Of a stretch of DNA of 64,000 nucleotides, positions 36,476 through 46,559 are shown piece after piece (positions within the stretch are counted from its first letter, which is position 1; every line of letters begins with the position of its first letter). The translations under genes were made by a program, and so were the position numbers. This stretch comes from Aporhodopirellula rubra (GTDB lineage: Bacteria; Planctomycetota; Planctomycetia; Pirellulales; Pirellulaceae). The stretch spans positions 226,422-290,421 of the forward strand of contig NZ_JACHXU010000007.1 in NCBI RefSeq assembly GCF_014192335.1. Reading direction: 5' to 3'. The notes under the pieces were generated by a model. It was given only the letters and a program-made list of their open reading frames with translations. It was not told the DNA's origin and did not search any database.

Positions 36476-37618
36476 TTAAGAGACGATTGCGTCCGCCGCC
36501 CATTCGCGAAGGAACTGAATAAGTTGCGACCATGAGGCACTTTCGGCACGCCGTACGAAGTAACCCGAGCTGGCGTTGCCGAGTCGCAGTCGATCGGCGG
36601 GGTTGAGCCCTAACAACAGCCCCGAGAAGAATCCCGCGTTAAAACGATCTCCCGCGCCGACACTGCGTTTCGGTTTGATGCAGTACGGACCGCTTACCGT
36701 GGTGACCGTTTCCGTGGTTGCCGTTGTTGCCGAGTCGATGAGATGAATGCTGGTTTCGCTAATCTCCGCCCGCGTCCGGATTTCGTTCGCCAGACGTTCC
36801 CAGGATTTCGCGTCACTTCCCGCTTCATCGATCTTGAGTGCTCTCGCGATCTGGTTTGCTTCGTTGCCGTTGACGCTCAACGTGACCCGGCCGATAGATT
36901 CAAATCCCATCAAGGCGTCGAGCATCTCAACCAACGCGTCTGCCGTCCGGCTCGCGGGATCCGCGAGATCAAAAAAGAAATGAGGGCGATGCGACATTCC
37001 CGCGAGGACTTCCTCCACGAGGAATTTCCAACACTCCGTCATGTAGGGGTAGACCGACCAACTCGTCAGCGCGATCCCCGACGCCTGCTCGCACGCGGTT
37101 CGGAATACGCCGTCGGCGATCTGTTCGCGGAGATACGCAGGTGTGAAGTTGGCGAAATGACTGAACGAACAGAACATCAATTTGCCGTCATCAAATTCAG
37201 TGACGATCGCGCGTCCAGGGTCCATCCCGAGCGAGTGAACGGTTTTGCATTTGGCAATAAAGTCGGCGAACACTGGATGCGGCGGCTCCCCCACTCCTGA
37301 AAATGCAGTCAGCGGAAACCCCAACGTCGCGATGCCGTCGCCCATGTTGACCGTGCAACCGCCCGCGGTCACTTGCTCGCATACGAATTCTCGTAAACCG
37401 CTCTGTCCCGTAGCGGCGTTGGCCCACGAACCAAAGTCCGCAATGGTCGGCATCGGTTGATATGACTCCGGCGAGTGCCGTTGTCCAACAATGCGAATCG
37501 ACTCATCGACGAACGCATCAAATCCCATCACCACCGGCAACCGATCGGTGGTCACCTCCGCTGACAAAAGCCGATCGGCCAATGCGTTGAGTTTATCGGG
37601 ATGATGGTGGCTCAGCAT
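36476..37618 (-). CDS. PfkB-family sugar kinase
   Basis: The 380-residue ribokinase-fold kinase has [16 protein letters not shown] at the start, the substrate-side [32 protein letters not shown] and the C-terminal signature [20 protein letters not shown] with the catalytic aspartate. It is longer than the usual 300-330 residues, with insertions around [16 protein letters not shown]. Its ATG at 37618 is two bases after the isomerase stop. It should phosphorylate the ketose made by the isomerase, giving a ketose phosphate for the aldolase. Which hydroxyl is used cannot be told from the sequence. Confidence 0.85.
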   Translation of the reverse strand: MLSHHHPDKLNALADRLLSAEVTTDRLPVVMGFDAFVDESIRIVGQRHSPESYQPMPTIADFGSWANAATGQSGLREFVCEQVTAGGCTVNMGDGIATLGFPLTAFSGVGEPPHPVFADFIAKCKTVHSLGMDPGRAIVTEFDDGKLMFCSFSHFANFTPAYLREQIADGVFRTACEQASGIALTSWSVYPYMTECWKFLVEEVLAGMSHRPHFFFDLADPASRTADALVEMLDALMGFESIGRVTLSVNGNEANQIARALKIDEAGSDAKSWERLANEIRTRAEISETSIHLIDSATTATTETVTTVSGPYCIKPKRSVGAGDRFNAGFFSGLLLGLNPADRLRLGNASSGYFVRRAESASWSQLIQFLREWAADAIVS

Positions 37619-37620
37619 TT

Positions 37621-39183
37621 TTAACGACTCAGCCCGTAGTTAGCGTTTGATTGGCGAAGTGGAATTTCCGTTAACCCGCAGAAATGATTCAACATCCGAA
37701 GTTCCTCGTGCCAATGGCCGTACCCGACGCTCCAGTGATGGTCGAGGCCGGCGTCAAAAATCGTCCCCATGATCTGTCCGACCGTGGCATCGCCCGTCGG
37801 CTTCATCAGTCCATAGGTACCACGGTAATCCAGTTCCGTGTCAACGAACTCTCCCTCGAACGCGAACCAACGACTCGCATCGGGTGCAAGATACCGCATG
37901 ACTGTGATTGGCCCGTTGGCCAAGAGAAACTCCAGCATCAAACCAACGGCCGTCTCAGGGTCACCATTTTCCAAAATTGAGTGACGCGTCGCGGCGAATT
38001 GAGTCCCCGGTTTGAGCAACCGGGTTGGAGACGCACCACAATGCCAAATGCCGAGTCGATCCTGCTTCAATTTCCAAAGCGATAGATCCATCATCGTCGG
38101 TACAGCGTTACCGTTGGACAACAACCACAACGCCATCGACGACAGCAACCCGTTCATTTCGCCTTCTTCGGCAACGCAGAAACCATAGTCGTTCATCATC
38201 GACACCGAACCATCAATCGCGCAGTGATAACAATCGAACAGTTCAGGCCAACTCTTCACCGTGGCACCGAGATAACCATGCTCCGCCGCGAGATCCAGCA
38301 TTGCCAAACCGAATCGATAGGTTTGCAAAATCTGCTCGTCAGGCACGCTCACCTTGGCGCAGTCAGGATGCCCGACCATGGCGTCTTTCAGACGAATAAC
38401 ATCGGCATCGGTGAAACGTTTGTTTGCGTGCTGAAAGACGGCTTCCAAATCCATCCGGTCGAAACGACACCCCAGGTTTCGCATGACCGCGAGTTCATCG
38501 ACTTCGCCGTCATAAAATGCCGTCACACGCGAGCCACCGGCATGCAGAAATTTAGAGTGTCGAAATTTGTCGCGAGCAAACACGGCCCGCGCGAAGCATT
38601 GCAACATGCCGTGCGACGACGCATCGGTCTCTTCGTGCAACCAAGCGTAGGGCACCTCCATTTGGGTCCACATTTGCTGCAGGAAATTTTGGCACGTTAG
38701 GCTGTTCGCTTCATTCGATGCTCGGTTGCCCGGCTCCGGCCACGCCCACGAAAGCAGCGGGACTTTATGGTCGGTCAACCACCGTCCCAGATGACTTCCG
38801 ATTTCGCCCGCGGTATAGGCGGCATGGAAGAACACGATTCCGGCCAGACCCTCTCGCAATTCTCCATCGAGCAGCTCACAGAGTGCGTCGGGATCCTCAA
38901 ATGGCTCCTCGGCACGAACGATTTCAACCGGCAGATCTGCCGTGGCTTCGCACAACGCCGAGTACGCGGCATTGTATCGCTGACAAGCCTTCTCCCACGG
39001 AAAATGGATCTTCACCCCACAGGCAACAATCAAAATCCTGCTCGGCGAGAGTGGACGCGGCGGACGCACTATCTCGGACAGCACATCGTTCAGAATGCCT
39101 TTTGTCGGCAACGCAAATGTGGAGTTGTTATTCATCCCATCAGGATCCCAGGTCGCCCCCGGCGTCTCTACGCTTTGGCTCAC
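37621..39183 (-). CDS. L-fucose/arabinose isomerase-like sugar isomerase
   Basis: The 520-residue protein belongs to the FucI/AraA-like superfamily: an N-terminal Rossmann-like half ([31 protein letters not shown]) and a C-terminal metal-binding half. Candidate metal ligands are the glutamate in [15 protein letters not shown], the aspartate in [10 protein letters not shown] and the histidine in [13 protein letters not shown]. These enzymes convert an aldose to its ketose with Mn2+. It is the first gene of a tight operon with kinase, aldolase, APH kinase, enolase-like and GH2 genes. An ATG at 39135 (MNNNSTF) is a possible later start. The substrate is likely a galactose-type sugar, by context only. 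Confidence 0.8.
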   Translation of the reverse strand: MSQSVETPGATWDPDGMNNNSTFALPTKGILNDVLSEIVRPPRPLSPSRILIVACGVKIHFPWEKACQRYNAAYSALCEATADLPVEIVRAEEPFEDPDALCELLDGELREGLAGIVFFHAAYTAGEIGSHLGRWLTDHKVPLLSWAWPEPGNRASNEANSLTCQNFLQQMWTQMEVPYAWLHEETDASSHGMLQCFARAVFARDKFRHSKFLHAGGSRVTAFYDGEVDELAVMRNLGCRFDRMDLEAVFQHANKRFTDADVIRLKDAMVGHPDCAKVSVPDEQILQTYRFGLAMLDLAAEHGYLGATVKSWPELFDCYHCAIDGSVSMMNDYGFCVAEEGEMNGLLSSMALWLLSNGNAVPTMMDLSLWKLKQDRLGIWHCGASPTRLLKPGTQFAATRHSILENGDPETAVGLMLEFLLANGPITVMRYLAPDASRWFAFEGEFVDTELDYRGTYGLMKPTGDATVGQIMGTIFDAGLDHHWSVGYGHWHEELRMLNHFCGLTEIPLRQSNANYGLSR

Positions 39184-39251
39184 AAAGACCTATACTATCT
39201 TCACCAGTTTTCGAAAAAACATGCCCGCAGTGCGTTACCAGAGCAATTCGC

Positions 39252-40091
39252 ATGAAGATGATCTACGAGAAAGTCACCGTCGATGAGCAGGCGTCGTTTC
39301 GGTGCTTGGAGTGGATCGACAAGGACTTCGATTGTCCGCACCACTTTCATCCCGAAGTCGAGATCACTCACATCATCGCGAGCAGCGGTGAGCGGCTGGT
39401 CGGGGATCAGTTCGATACCTATACCCCCGGTGATCTCGCCATGTTCGGGCCTCTGTTGCCGCATCGTTACAAAAATTGGAAGTGCAAAAAGTCACACTCC
39501 CGGGTGGTGCAATTTCGCATCGACGCCCTGGGAGGTGACTTCTTCAATCTCGCGGAATGCCGTTCCATTCGCCAACTGATTCAAGACGCCTCACGCGGCC
39601 TGCAATTTTCGGATCCGGTTCGCAAAGAAGGCAGTCGCGTCATGACACGCCTTTTCAAAGCCCCCGTCGGCCCGCAGCGACTCAGTCGCCTGATCGAGCT
39701 ATTGGACGTTCTCAGCTCCGACACTCAGCGAGAACAAATGGCCAGTCATGATTTTATGACGTCCGAACATGTCGAACAGGACAAGCGACTCGAACGGATT
39801 CTCAGTTACATCGACGCTCACTGGCAGGACACGATCCGCCTCGCCGAAATCGCGAAAGTTGCGTGCCTGCATCCTCAATCATTGAGTCGCTATTTTCGAA
39901 AACGTCTTGGCAGAACGTTCCAGGAATACGTTATCGAATTACGCCTTAGCCGGGCGGCTCGAGAATTGCTCGAAAGCAAACGCACCGTTTCGGATATCGC
40001 CTTCAGTTGCGGTTTTAACAATCTCGCAAATTTCAACCGACTCTTTTTGGCTCGTTACGAAATCTCACCGCGTGACTACCGATCGAAATAG
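39252..40091 (+). CDS. AraC-family regulator with cupin sensor domain
   Basis: The ATG at 39252 gives a 279-residue protein; the frame is open back to 38718 but that part overlaps the isomerase gene. The N-terminal cupin domain shows CPHHFHPEVEITHIIASSGERLVG and DTYTPGDLAMFGPLLPHRY. The C-terminal AraC helix-turn-helix (about 175-279) has TIRLAEIAKVACLHPQSLSRYFRKRLG and VSDIAFSCGFNNLANFNRLF, then YEISPRDYR. It is divergent from the isomerase gene with about 70-115 bases between, so it most likely activates that operon when a sugar binds the cupin. Confidence 0.9.
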   Translation: MKMIYEKVTVDEQASFRCLEWIDKDFDCPHHFHPEVEITHIIASSGERLVGDQFDTYTPGDLAMFGPLLPHRYKNWKCKKSHSRVVQFRIDALGGDFFNLAECRSIRQLIQDASRGLQFSDPVRKEGSRVMTRLFKAPVGPQRLSRLIELLDVLSSDTQREQMASHDFMTSEHVEQDKRLERILSYIDAHWQDTIRLAEIAKVACLHPQSLSRYFRKRLGRTFQEYVIELRLSRAARELLESKRTVSDIAFSCGFNNLANFNRLFLARYEISPRDYRSK

Positions 40092-40104
40092 CGTTTTGGA
40101 CGCA

Positions 40105-41079
40105 TCAGTAAACGCCACGAATGTGATCGTGGATCGATGACGCGTAGATCGAGGCGAGTTCGCGGTGCATTGAATCAGGGAGCGCGTCAAGATCCGAGAC
40201 CGATGCATTGTCGACGACGTGCTCCGGACGAGAGGCTCCGGTAATCACAGTGGTAACGGCCTCGTGGTCCAGTATCCAACGCTGCGCGAACTGTGCCATC
40301 GAGAGGTGTGTTGGCACGAGCGGGCGAATTTGCACAACCAGTTCGAGCCCCTTCTCAAACGGCAGGCCCGCGAACGTCTCGCCCACATTAAAGGCGTCGC
40401 CATTACGATTGTAATTTCGATGATCGTTTTCTGCGAATTGGGTTTGGGCATCAAATTTCCCCGCCAACATTCCGCTCGCCAGTGGCAGACGAACGATCAC
40501 GCCGACACCACGACTCTGACATTCCCCGAACAACGACTCCAGTGGTTTCTGGCGAAATAGATTGAAGATGACCTGCAGCGAGGTGAGCCCCGGTTGTTTG
40601 ACGACCAGCGCGGCTTCAGCCATCGACTCGACACTCGCTCCAAAATTACGAATTACCCCTTGCCGCTGAAACTCGCGAAGCCATTCAAAAATTTCACCGT
40701 CCGCCATGACATCGGTCGGGACGCAGTGCAACTGAACGAGGTCCAGCTCATCAACGCCCAATCGTTTCGTGCAATCCGTGATGTGTTGACGCAGAAGTGG
40801 TTGCGTGTAGGGACCGGGATAGTTTTGCCGCCCCACCTTTGTCGCGACAAAAACCGTGGAACGACTCTGCCGTAGGAATTTTCCGATCAGATGCTCGGAT
40901 CGTCCTGCCCCGTAGACATCAGCGGTATCAAAGAAATTGACTCCATGTTCGCCCGCATTTTCCAGAATTTTAAGTGCGTCATGTTCGTCCACCGTCCCCC
41001 AGTCGGCCCCTAATTGCCAACACCCCAATCCGATTTCAGATACGGCCACGTTGCTGTTGCCGAGAGTGCGGTACTTCAT
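40105..41079 (-). CDS. Aldo/keto reductase
   Basis: The 324-residue NADP-dependent TIM-barrel oxidoreductase has the catalytic tetrad of the AKR superfamily: aspartate and tyrosine in FFDTADVYGAGRSE, lysine in VFVATKVGR and histidine in LDLVQLHCVP. The C-terminal cofactor region is TTVITGASRPEHVVDNAS. Related enzymes include L-galactose and L-fucose dehydrogenases and perakine-reductase-like proteins. It is tail-to-tail with the AraC gene (13 bases apart) and divergent from the EamA gene. A role in oxidising or reducing an agar-derived sugar is possible, but the substrate is unknown. Confidence 0.88.
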   Translation of the reverse strand: MKYRTLGNSNVAVSEIGLGCWQLGADWGTVDEHDALKILENAGEHGVNFFDTADVYGAGRSEHLIGKFLRQSRSTVFVATKVGRQNYPGPYTQPLLRQHITDCTKRLGVDELDLVQLHCVPTDVMADGEIFEWLREFQRQGVIRNFGASVESMAEAALVVKQPGLTSLQVIFNLFRQKPLESLFGECQSRGVGVIVRLPLASGMLAGKFDAQTQFAENDHRNYNRNGDAFNVGETFAGLPFEKGLELVVQIRPLVPTHLSMAQFAQRWILDHEAVTTVITGASRPEHVVDNASVSDLDALPDSMHRELASIYASSIHDHIRGVY

Positions 41080-41276
41080 TGATTTTATCTTTCGTTGTGA
41101 GTGCTGGTGGCCTGGATTGAAGAGTAATACTCTCGACTTGCCGTTTGGAGACCATCTTAACGGAATCAGTTTGCTCGCTTAGACTCCGCAACTGGAACAT
41201 CTCGCAGGCATCGCGACAGCTTTCGTCGTTTGTGAACGCAGGCGGGATTCCGATCTGCCTTCCATCGTTGGTTTCA

Positions 41277-42170
41277 GTGATCGACTACATCAAACTGCAT
41301 TTCGTCATCTTATTGTGGGGATTTACCGCGGTCCTCGGAAACCTGATCGACCTCAGCCCGACGCAATTGGTTTTCGTGCGCAGCCTGTTGTCCACACTAA
41401 TTTTGGTGGCCGTTTTACGATCGCGTTTGAAAATCGACACGAAGGTTGCGGCAATGTTGTTGGGCAATGGATTCCTGTTGGGACTTCACTGGATCCTATT
41501 CTTTGTCGCCGTCAAGATTGCATCGGTTTCCGTCTGCATGATCGGCATGGCGACGGTTTCGTTTTGGACTGCGGTTCTGGAACCAATGATGGTTTCGCGA
41601 GTCCGATTCAACGCGTTGAACTTGATACTCGGCGTCGTTGCTGCAGGCGGTGTCGGGATTATCTACTACAGCCAAGCTCATTTTCAAACCGGCGTGATCG
41701 TCGCGGTTGTGGCGGCAGTCCTGGCGTGTTTGTTTTCGATCTTCAATGGACAACTGTTTCATCGTGCGCCGCCCATTGTCATTGTTACTTATCAAATGGC
41801 GGGATCGGCCATGTTTTGCGCCGCAGCACTTTTGTGCTTCGGGTCATCTGAACTCGGGCCTACGCTGAACCCGTGGATTCCCCCGGTTTCGCAGTGGGGA
41901 TGGATGATAATCTTGGTACTGGCCTGCACGATCTACGCTTATCACGTGTACGTGCGTCTGCTCGAGCGACTGAGTGTCTTCACGATCAATTTTGCGAACA
42001 ACCTCGAACCGGTCTACGGAATCGCATTGGGTTCGCTGCTCTTCCACGATCATCGTGACGTCAGTTTCAGTTTTTACCTTGGCGCCGCGATCATCCTTGC
42101 TTCGGTTCTGATCCAACCGTGGTTGAGCGAGGCGAGGATCTCGCCACAAGGTACCGAACCGCTGACCTGA
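41277..42170 (+). CDS. EamA/DMT-family transporter
   Basis: From the GTG at 41277 the protein has about 297 residues and ten predicted membrane segments, standard for the EamA family, with two internal repeats: LHFVILLWGFTAVLGNLIDLSP with VFVRSLLSTLILVAVLRSR, and YQMAGSAMFCAAALLCFG with PVYGIALGSLLFHD. The frame runs back to 41145, but the extra 44 residues are not hydrophobic or conserved. Such proteins usually export small metabolites. It lies between the aldo/keto reductase and the sulfatase, so it may be linked to the sugar genes, without proof. Confidence 0.83.
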   Translation: MIDYIKLHFVILLWGFTAVLGNLIDLSPTQLVFVRSLLSTLILVAVLRSRLKIDTKVAAMLLGNGFLLGLHWILFFVAVKIASVSVCMIGMATVSFWTAVLEPMMVSRVRFNALNLILGVVAAGGVGIIYYSQAHFQTGVIVAVVAAVLACLFSIFNGQLFHRAPPIVIVTYQMAGSAMFCAAALLCFGSSELGPTLNPWIPPVSQWGWMIILVLACTIYAYHVYVRLLERLSVFTINFANNLEPVYGIALGSLLFHDHRDVSFSFYLGAAIILASVLIQPWLSEARISPQGTEPLT

Positions 42171-42372
42171 ATTCGGCGAACGGCATTTCAAAACCAACAG
42201 ACCGTTGCTCAGCAGCCAATGTTCGTCGCCGCCCCGTTTGAGGCGGCTTACGCAAGTGACGAGTCGGCATTTGCAAACGGGCGTGCCCCGCCGTGTGCGT
42301 CTTCCCATTTGGCATGACACGTCGACTATGATGCGTGCAAAAATCCCCATGCCTCCAAACCAATTTTCCCTC

Positions 42373-43812
42373 ATGAAATATCGGTATGTGATCTTAGCGT
42401 TAGGTTGCCTCGTCCTTGCGGCGGTTTCTGCGACGGCGGCCCCCAGCAACGTCGTGTTTCTCATCGCCGACGACATTTCTCAGGAAGACCTCGGATGTTA
42501 CGGACACCCGAGTGTGCAGACTCCCAACATCGACGCGTTAGCTGCCCAAGGCCTGCGTTTTGACAACGCCTACCTGACGACGAGCAGTTGCAGTCCGAGT
42601 CGTTGCAGCATCATCACCGGGCGATACCCTCACAACACCGGCGCACCGGAATTGCATACCGAGTTGCCCGCAGGCTCTGTGCTATTTCCCGAGTTGTTGA
42701 AAAACGCGGGGTATTACACCGTCTTGTCGGGCAAGCATCACATGGGCAATCACGCGAACGTCGCCTTCACCAAAATCTCCAAAGGCAAAGGTCCCGGCAA
42801 GGAAGAAGATTGGGTCGAACTACTGCGTGACCGCCCGAAAGACAAACCATTCTTCTGCTGGTTTGCCTCCACGGACGCACACCGTGCTTGGTCGATCAAC
42901 GAGGACGCACCGAAATATGATCCCGCTGACGTTCTGGTCCCGCCTTACCTTGTTGACGGTCCGAAAACGCGCGAGGATCTCGCGAGTTACTATCACGAAG
43001 TCAGTCGGTACGACCATTTTGTTGGCGAGGTTGTCGCCGAACTCAAACGCCAGGATATTTTCGAAAACACGCTCATCATCGTCATGGCAGACAATGGACG
43101 TCCGTTTCCACGCTGCAAAACCCGATTGTACGACAGCGGAATTAAAACGCCTTTTGTCGTTCACGATCCGCGGCGATCCGAACCGGCAGTCGTAAAGAGT
43201 CTGATCAGTTCCATCGACGTTGCGGCGACGATTCTTGAATTCGCAGGCGTCGAAAAGGCCCCGCGAATTCAGGGTGTTAGCTTTTCGAAAATCTTGAAGG
43301 ATCCGAAGGCCAGTATTCGTGACATGGTCTTCGCCGAACATAACTGGCACGTTTACCGCAATCACGAGCGGTCCGTCCGATTCGGCGATTGGCTCTACAT
43401 CCGCAACAATTTTCCTGACCAGCAAAACCTTTGCGTGGAAGCGTGCATCGGCGGTGCGGGAGAGGAGCTTTGGGCCGCACATAAATCCGGGCAACTGACG
43501 GATCCGCAAGCGAACGTTTTTCAAAACCCGTGTCCCGAGGAGGAGCTTTATCACGTTGGACGCGACCCCGACCAGTTGAACAATCTCGCGTCAAATCCCG
43601 AGCAAGAGCAGGTTCTTTATCAAGCTCGTGCATTGCTAACACGCTGGACCGAAACGACCGGCGACACCATCCCCACCAACCCGACCCCGCACCGGGATGC
43701 CGCTCCCGGAGGTTCGAAGCTGGACCGCAAAGCGTTTCAGCATCTTGAAATGCCCGGTGACGCCACAACGGCCACGGAAATTAACGATCCCGGTCCGATC
43801 TCGCTGCCGTGA
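42373..43812 (+). CDS. Exported type I sulfatase
   Basis: About 479 residues from the ATG at 42373 (or 42349) with signal peptide YVILALGCLVLAAVSATA. The formylglycine motif C-S-P-S-R lies in TSSCSPSRCSIITGRYPHNTG near residue 73; calcium ligands include LIADDISQEDLGCYG and IIVMADNGRPFPRCK. The length and the SRYDHFVGEVV and VFAEHNWHVYRNHERSVR blocks resemble the heparan-N-sulfatase-like branch of family S1, which is widely expanded in Planctomycetes. Next to agar/porphyran genes it may desulfate galactan oligosaccharides; the ester position is unknown. It needs a formylglycine-generating enzyme or anaerobic SME elsewhere in the genome. Confidence 0.88.
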   Translation: MKYRYVILALGCLVLAAVSATAAPSNVVFLIADDISQEDLGCYGHPSVQTPNIDALAAQGLRFDNAYLTTSSCSPSRCSIITGRYPHNTGAPELHTELPAGSVLFPELLKNAGYYTVLSGKHHMGNHANVAFTKISKGKGPGKEEDWVELLRDRPKDKPFFCWFASTDAHRAWSINEDAPKYDPADVLVPPYLVDGPKTREDLASYYHEVSRYDHFVGEVVAELKRQDIFENTLIIVMADNGRPFPRCKTRLYDSGIKTPFVVHDPRRSEPAVVKSLISSIDVAATILEFAGVEKAPRIQGVSFSKILKDPKASIRDMVFAEHNWHVYRNHERSVRFGDWLYIRNNFPDQQNLCVEACIGGAGEELWAAHKSGQLTDPQANVFQNPCPEEELYHVGRDPDQLNNLASNPEQEQVLYQARALLTRWTETTGDTIPTNPTPHRDAAPGGSKLDRKAFQHLEMPGDATTATEINDPGPISLP

Positions 43813-43895
43813 TGTCGTGTTGTACGCGTCTTCACATGATGTACAGACAGGTGTCTCTCGGACAGTAAACGTTCTCTCAGATTTTTTGTCGACGA

Positions 43896-43922
43896 TGTCG
43901 ATTCGCCTAGATCTGTTTCGAC
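43896..43922 (+). promoter_or_regulatory. ECF42-type promoter upstream of the DGPF operon
   Basis: TGTCGA (43896-43901) is followed after exactly 17 bases by CGAC (43919-43922), 51 bases before the first DGPF gene. The established ECF42 promoter pattern is TGTCGA at -35 and CG(A/T)C at -10. An ECF42-type sigma gene lies at the end of the same gene run, so self-activation is expected. I found no second copy before the other genes of the run. Confidence 0.7.
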
Positions 43923-43973
43923 TATCTATAACGCGGCGGGAACTTCCGATCGTCACACATACGAGAGAGAACG

Positions 43974-45104
43974 ATGAAATTTATTTGTATGGGATTCATC
44001 GACGAATCCAAACTGCCATTTCTGGCCGAAGACGATGGCCAGCGGATGATGGAAGAATGTTTAGCGTACGACGATGAACTGCGTCGCGGCGGTCATTTTC
44101 TTGGTGGCGAAGCCCTCCAGGCGGCACAAAACGCGGTGACGTTGCGGATAAAGAACGGCAGTGTTGAGGTGACCGATGGTCCCTACATTGAATCAAAAGA
44201 AATGCTCGGCGGCATCCTGTTGCTCGAAGCCCGCGACCTGAATCACGCGATTTCGTTGATGACCCAGCATCCAGGCGTGAAGATGGGACCTTTCGAAATT
44301 CGGCCCGCCGATGAAGAGGTCAACGCGTTGATCGCCGCCCGCGATGCTGCCATGGCAAACGCATCGCACGATGAATGCGACCATTCACTGAAACCTTGCG
44401 ACGGGAAGCCCGCCGTGGCCACGCGGAAAGAGTGGCAGTCTGCGATAGATTGTTTGCGGGTCAAAGAAAAGGCGGCAACACGAGCTCAAGATGCACTCGC
44501 TGCCGAGCGACGTCGGTTACCCATGGTCAAGATCGAAAAGGAATACACGTTCGAAGGCCCCAGCGGAATGGTCAAGCTGATCGATCTGTTCGAAGGCCGT
44601 CAGCAGCTCGCCGTTTATCACTTCATGTTCGCCGAAAACGTTTGCGGATGGCCGACGGCAGGTTGCGTCGGATGTTCCACTTTGGTCGACAACCTCGGGC
44701 ACTCAGCCCACATCAACGCTCGCGGTTTGTCGATCGCGTTGGTTTCACTTGGGCCGCTCGCGAATCTAGAAGCCTACAAGAAACGCATGGGCTGGGCACT
44801 GCCGTGGTATTCATCGGCAGGAACCACGTTCAATGAGGATTTTGGCGTGACAACTCTCGAAGGGGAATCGCACGGCCTGAGCATGTTCTTGCGAGACGGC
44901 AATGATATCTATCAAACCTACTTCACCGGACAACGTGGTTGTGAAGCGTTCATGACTTCATTCGCGCTGCTCGATCGGGCTCCCTTGGGTAGACAAGAGA
45001 CGTGGGAAGATTCCCCGCAAGGCTGGCCTCAATCCGATCCCTACGTTTGGTGGCGGCGCAATGACGAGTACGAGGCGCCCATGCTGACACCGTTGCAGAA
45101 ATGA
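43974..45104 (+). CDS. YCII/DGPF domain fused to DUF899 thioredoxin-like domain
   Basis: The 376-residue protein joins two families. Residues 1-115 are a YCII-type (DGPF) domain beginning [10 protein letters not shown], with [21 protein letters not shown] where the usual DGPF is DGPY. From about residue 145 onwards is DUF899, a thioredoxin-fold family, with [59 protein letters not shown] and [15 protein letters not shown]. The cysteines in TAGCVGCS could be redox active. It is the first gene after the ECF42-type promoter and overlaps the next gene as ATGA. The biochemical role is unknown; a stress or antibiotic-linked response is suggested by the sigma-factor association. Confidence 0.87.
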   Translation: MKFICMGFIDESKLPFLAEDDGQRMMEECLAYDDELRRGGHFLGGEALQAAQNAVTLRIKNGSVEVTDGPYIESKEMLGGILLLEARDLNHAISLMTQHPGVKMGPFEIRPADEEVNALIAARDAAMANASHDECDHSLKPCDGKPAVATRKEWQSAIDCLRVKEKAATRAQDALAAERRRLPMVKIEKEYTFEGPSGMVKLIDLFEGRQQLAVYHFMFAENVCGWPTAGCVGCSTLVDNLGHSAHINARGLSIALVSLGPLANLEAYKKRMGWALPWYSSAGTTFNEDFGVTTLEGESHGLSMFLRDGNDIYQTYFTGQRGCEAFMTSFALLDRAPLGRQETWEDSPQGWPQSDPYVWWRRNDEYEAPMLTPLQK

Positions 45105-45427
45105 GTCATCTTTGTTGCGAGAGACGACAGCAACGTAACCGTGCAATCACGTACGCACGCCAAACCGTCCAATGGGCGATTCCCGGTATCCTGTTGTGCG
45201 TGATGCCGAAGTGTCCGTTCTGCGTCGCGGCTTACATGACCGTCTTCACGGGGATTGCGTTACCGCTGCCGCTCGCCGGTGGGATTCGAATCGGTCTACT
45301 CGCGATTTGCACTGCCTCGCTGTGCTGGTTGACGATCGTGTCTGGCTTGCGACTTCATCGACAGTGGAGGCGTCGACCGAACGACCGCGATCAGCCTTTA
45401 CCAACAACTGATCGCAGTCTTTTTTAG
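45101..45427 (+). CDS. Small two-helix membrane protein
   Basis: The 108-residue protein has two hydrophobic segments (about residues 24-50 and 58-84) with a cysteine motif [12 protein letters not shown] between them, and a basic C-terminal tail. I do not recognise a named family; the CPFC motif recalls small metal- or thiol-linked membrane proteins such as MerC-like ones. Its ATG overlaps the stop of the DUF899 fusion gene (ATGA), so it is translated with it and belongs to the DGPF operon. Confidence 0.75.
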   Translation: MSHLCCERRQQRNRAITYARQTVQWAIPGILLCVMPKCPFCVAAYMTVFTGIALPLPLAGGIRIGLLAICTASLCWLTIVSGLRLHRQWRRRPNDRDQPLPTTDRSLF

Positions 45428-45443
45428 ATAAAACGACTGCGAT
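45411..45443 (+). terminator. Hairpin at the end of the small membrane-protein gene
   Basis: ATCGCAGTC (45411-45419) and GACTGCGAT (45435-45443) form a 9-base-pair stem with a 15-base loop rich in T and A. It overlaps the last codons of the membrane-protein gene and ends 43 bases before the next DGPF gene. There is no T tract after it, so it may be a weak terminator, a processing site or an mRNA-stability hairpin. Confidence 0.35.
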
Positions 45444-45486
45444 TGAGCTAGATAACAACCGAACCTTTGAACAAATGGAGAAGTAA

Positions 45487-46332
45487 ATGAAAGTCATGGT
45501 AATGGTGAAAGCGACGAAGGATTCCGAAGCGGGCAAATTGCCCAGCGAAAAGTTGCTTACCGAAATGGGGAAGTTCAATGAGCAATTAGTCGATGCCGGA
45601 ATCATGAAGGCAGGAGAGGGACTCAAGCCGAGTTCGGAGGGTGTCCGCATTCGTTTTGCAGGATCAAACCGAACCGTCACGGATGGGCCGTTTGCCGAGA
45701 CCAAAGAGTTGGTCGCGGGCTATTGGATTTGGGAGGTCTCATCGATGGAGGAGGCGATTGATTGGGTGAAGCGTTGCCCGAACCCAATGATGGAAGATTC
45801 CGAGATCGAAATTCGTCAAATCTATGACATGGCCGGTTTTGCCGAAAGCGATCCGTCCGGCGAAATCGCCAAACACGAACAACGGCTGACCGCCAAACTC
45901 GCGACCAAATCGGCGACGGTCCAGTCGTACCTATTTTTCGACGGACGTTGCGAAGAGGCGCTGAACTTTTACGAACACGCAATTGGCGCGACGGTAACGA
46001 TGAAGATGCGATACAGCGAATCGCCCGAACCGCTTCCCGAAGGGATGGTGCCCAATGGATACGAGAACAAAATCATGCACGCGTCCTTTAACGTCGGCGA
46101 AATGTCGCTAATGGCGTGCGATGACTGCACCACAAAGCCCACACACGACGGATTCCGGCTCGCATTGTCTGTCAATACAGTCGCGGATGCGGATTTGGTC
46201 TTCGGTCAACTTGCCGAAGGTGGCAAAATCGAGATGCCTCTCTCACAAACGTTTTGGTCGCCTCGATTCGGCATGGTGACGGACCCTTTCGGCGTGGGAT
46301 GGATGGTGATGGTTGCCGGTGAATGCGAATGA
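45487..46332 (+). CDS. YCII/DGPF domain fused to a PhnB-like VOC (glyoxalase) domain
   Basis: The 281-residue protein has an N-terminal YCII domain (about 1-115) with the exact DGPF signature VTDGPFAETKELVAGYWIWEV, and a C-terminal vicinal-oxygen-chelate domain (about 140-278) of the PhnB/3-demethylubiquinone type: VQSYLFFDGRCEEALNFYEHAIGA, MHASFNVGEMSLMACDD and FWSPRFGMVTDPFGVGWMVMV. VOC proteins often bind small molecules or metals. The function is unknown. A GGAG ribosome-binding site precedes the ATG. It is the third gene of the ECF42-linked run. Confidence 0.88.
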   Translation: MKVMVMVKATKDSEAGKLPSEKLLTEMGKFNEQLVDAGIMKAGEGLKPSSEGVRIRFAGSNRTVTDGPFAETKELVAGYWIWEVSSMEEAIDWVKRCPNPMMEDSEIEIRQIYDMAGFAESDPSGEIAKHEQRLTAKLATKSATVQSYLFFDGRCEEALNFYEHAIGATVTMKMRYSESPEPLPEGMVPNGYENKIMHASFNVGEMSLMACDDCTTKPTHDGFRLALSVNTVADADLVFGQLAEGGKIEMPLSQTFWSPRFGMVTDPFGVGWMVMVAGECE

Positions 46333-46559
46333 CCACGATCCAAAGAGGACGCATTACTTTTGAATCGGGTCGCTCTCTATCCGACGAATATTATGGACGT
46401 TTCTCGCTGCCAGAACCTCAAAAAGAATCAGCGAGGTGAAAGAGGAAAAATCCAATAGGTTTGCATAAAACGGTCACTCTTCAGTTAACAAACCACGTGT
46501 CTTTTTTCCGCTCAAAGCGGACTGTTTTTTTGGAAAACGATCGCGAAAGGAATTGGAAA

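Noticed and set aside
38718-39251. N-terminal extension of the AraC gene frame
   Set aside because: It overlaps the isomerase gene on the other strand and does not resemble AraC proteins; the cupin domain begins just after the ATG at 39252.
41121-41133. 13-base palindrome AGAGTA-A-TACTCT between the aldo/keto reductase and EamA genes
   Set aside because: It could be an operator, but a palindrome this short occurs by chance and no second copy was seen.
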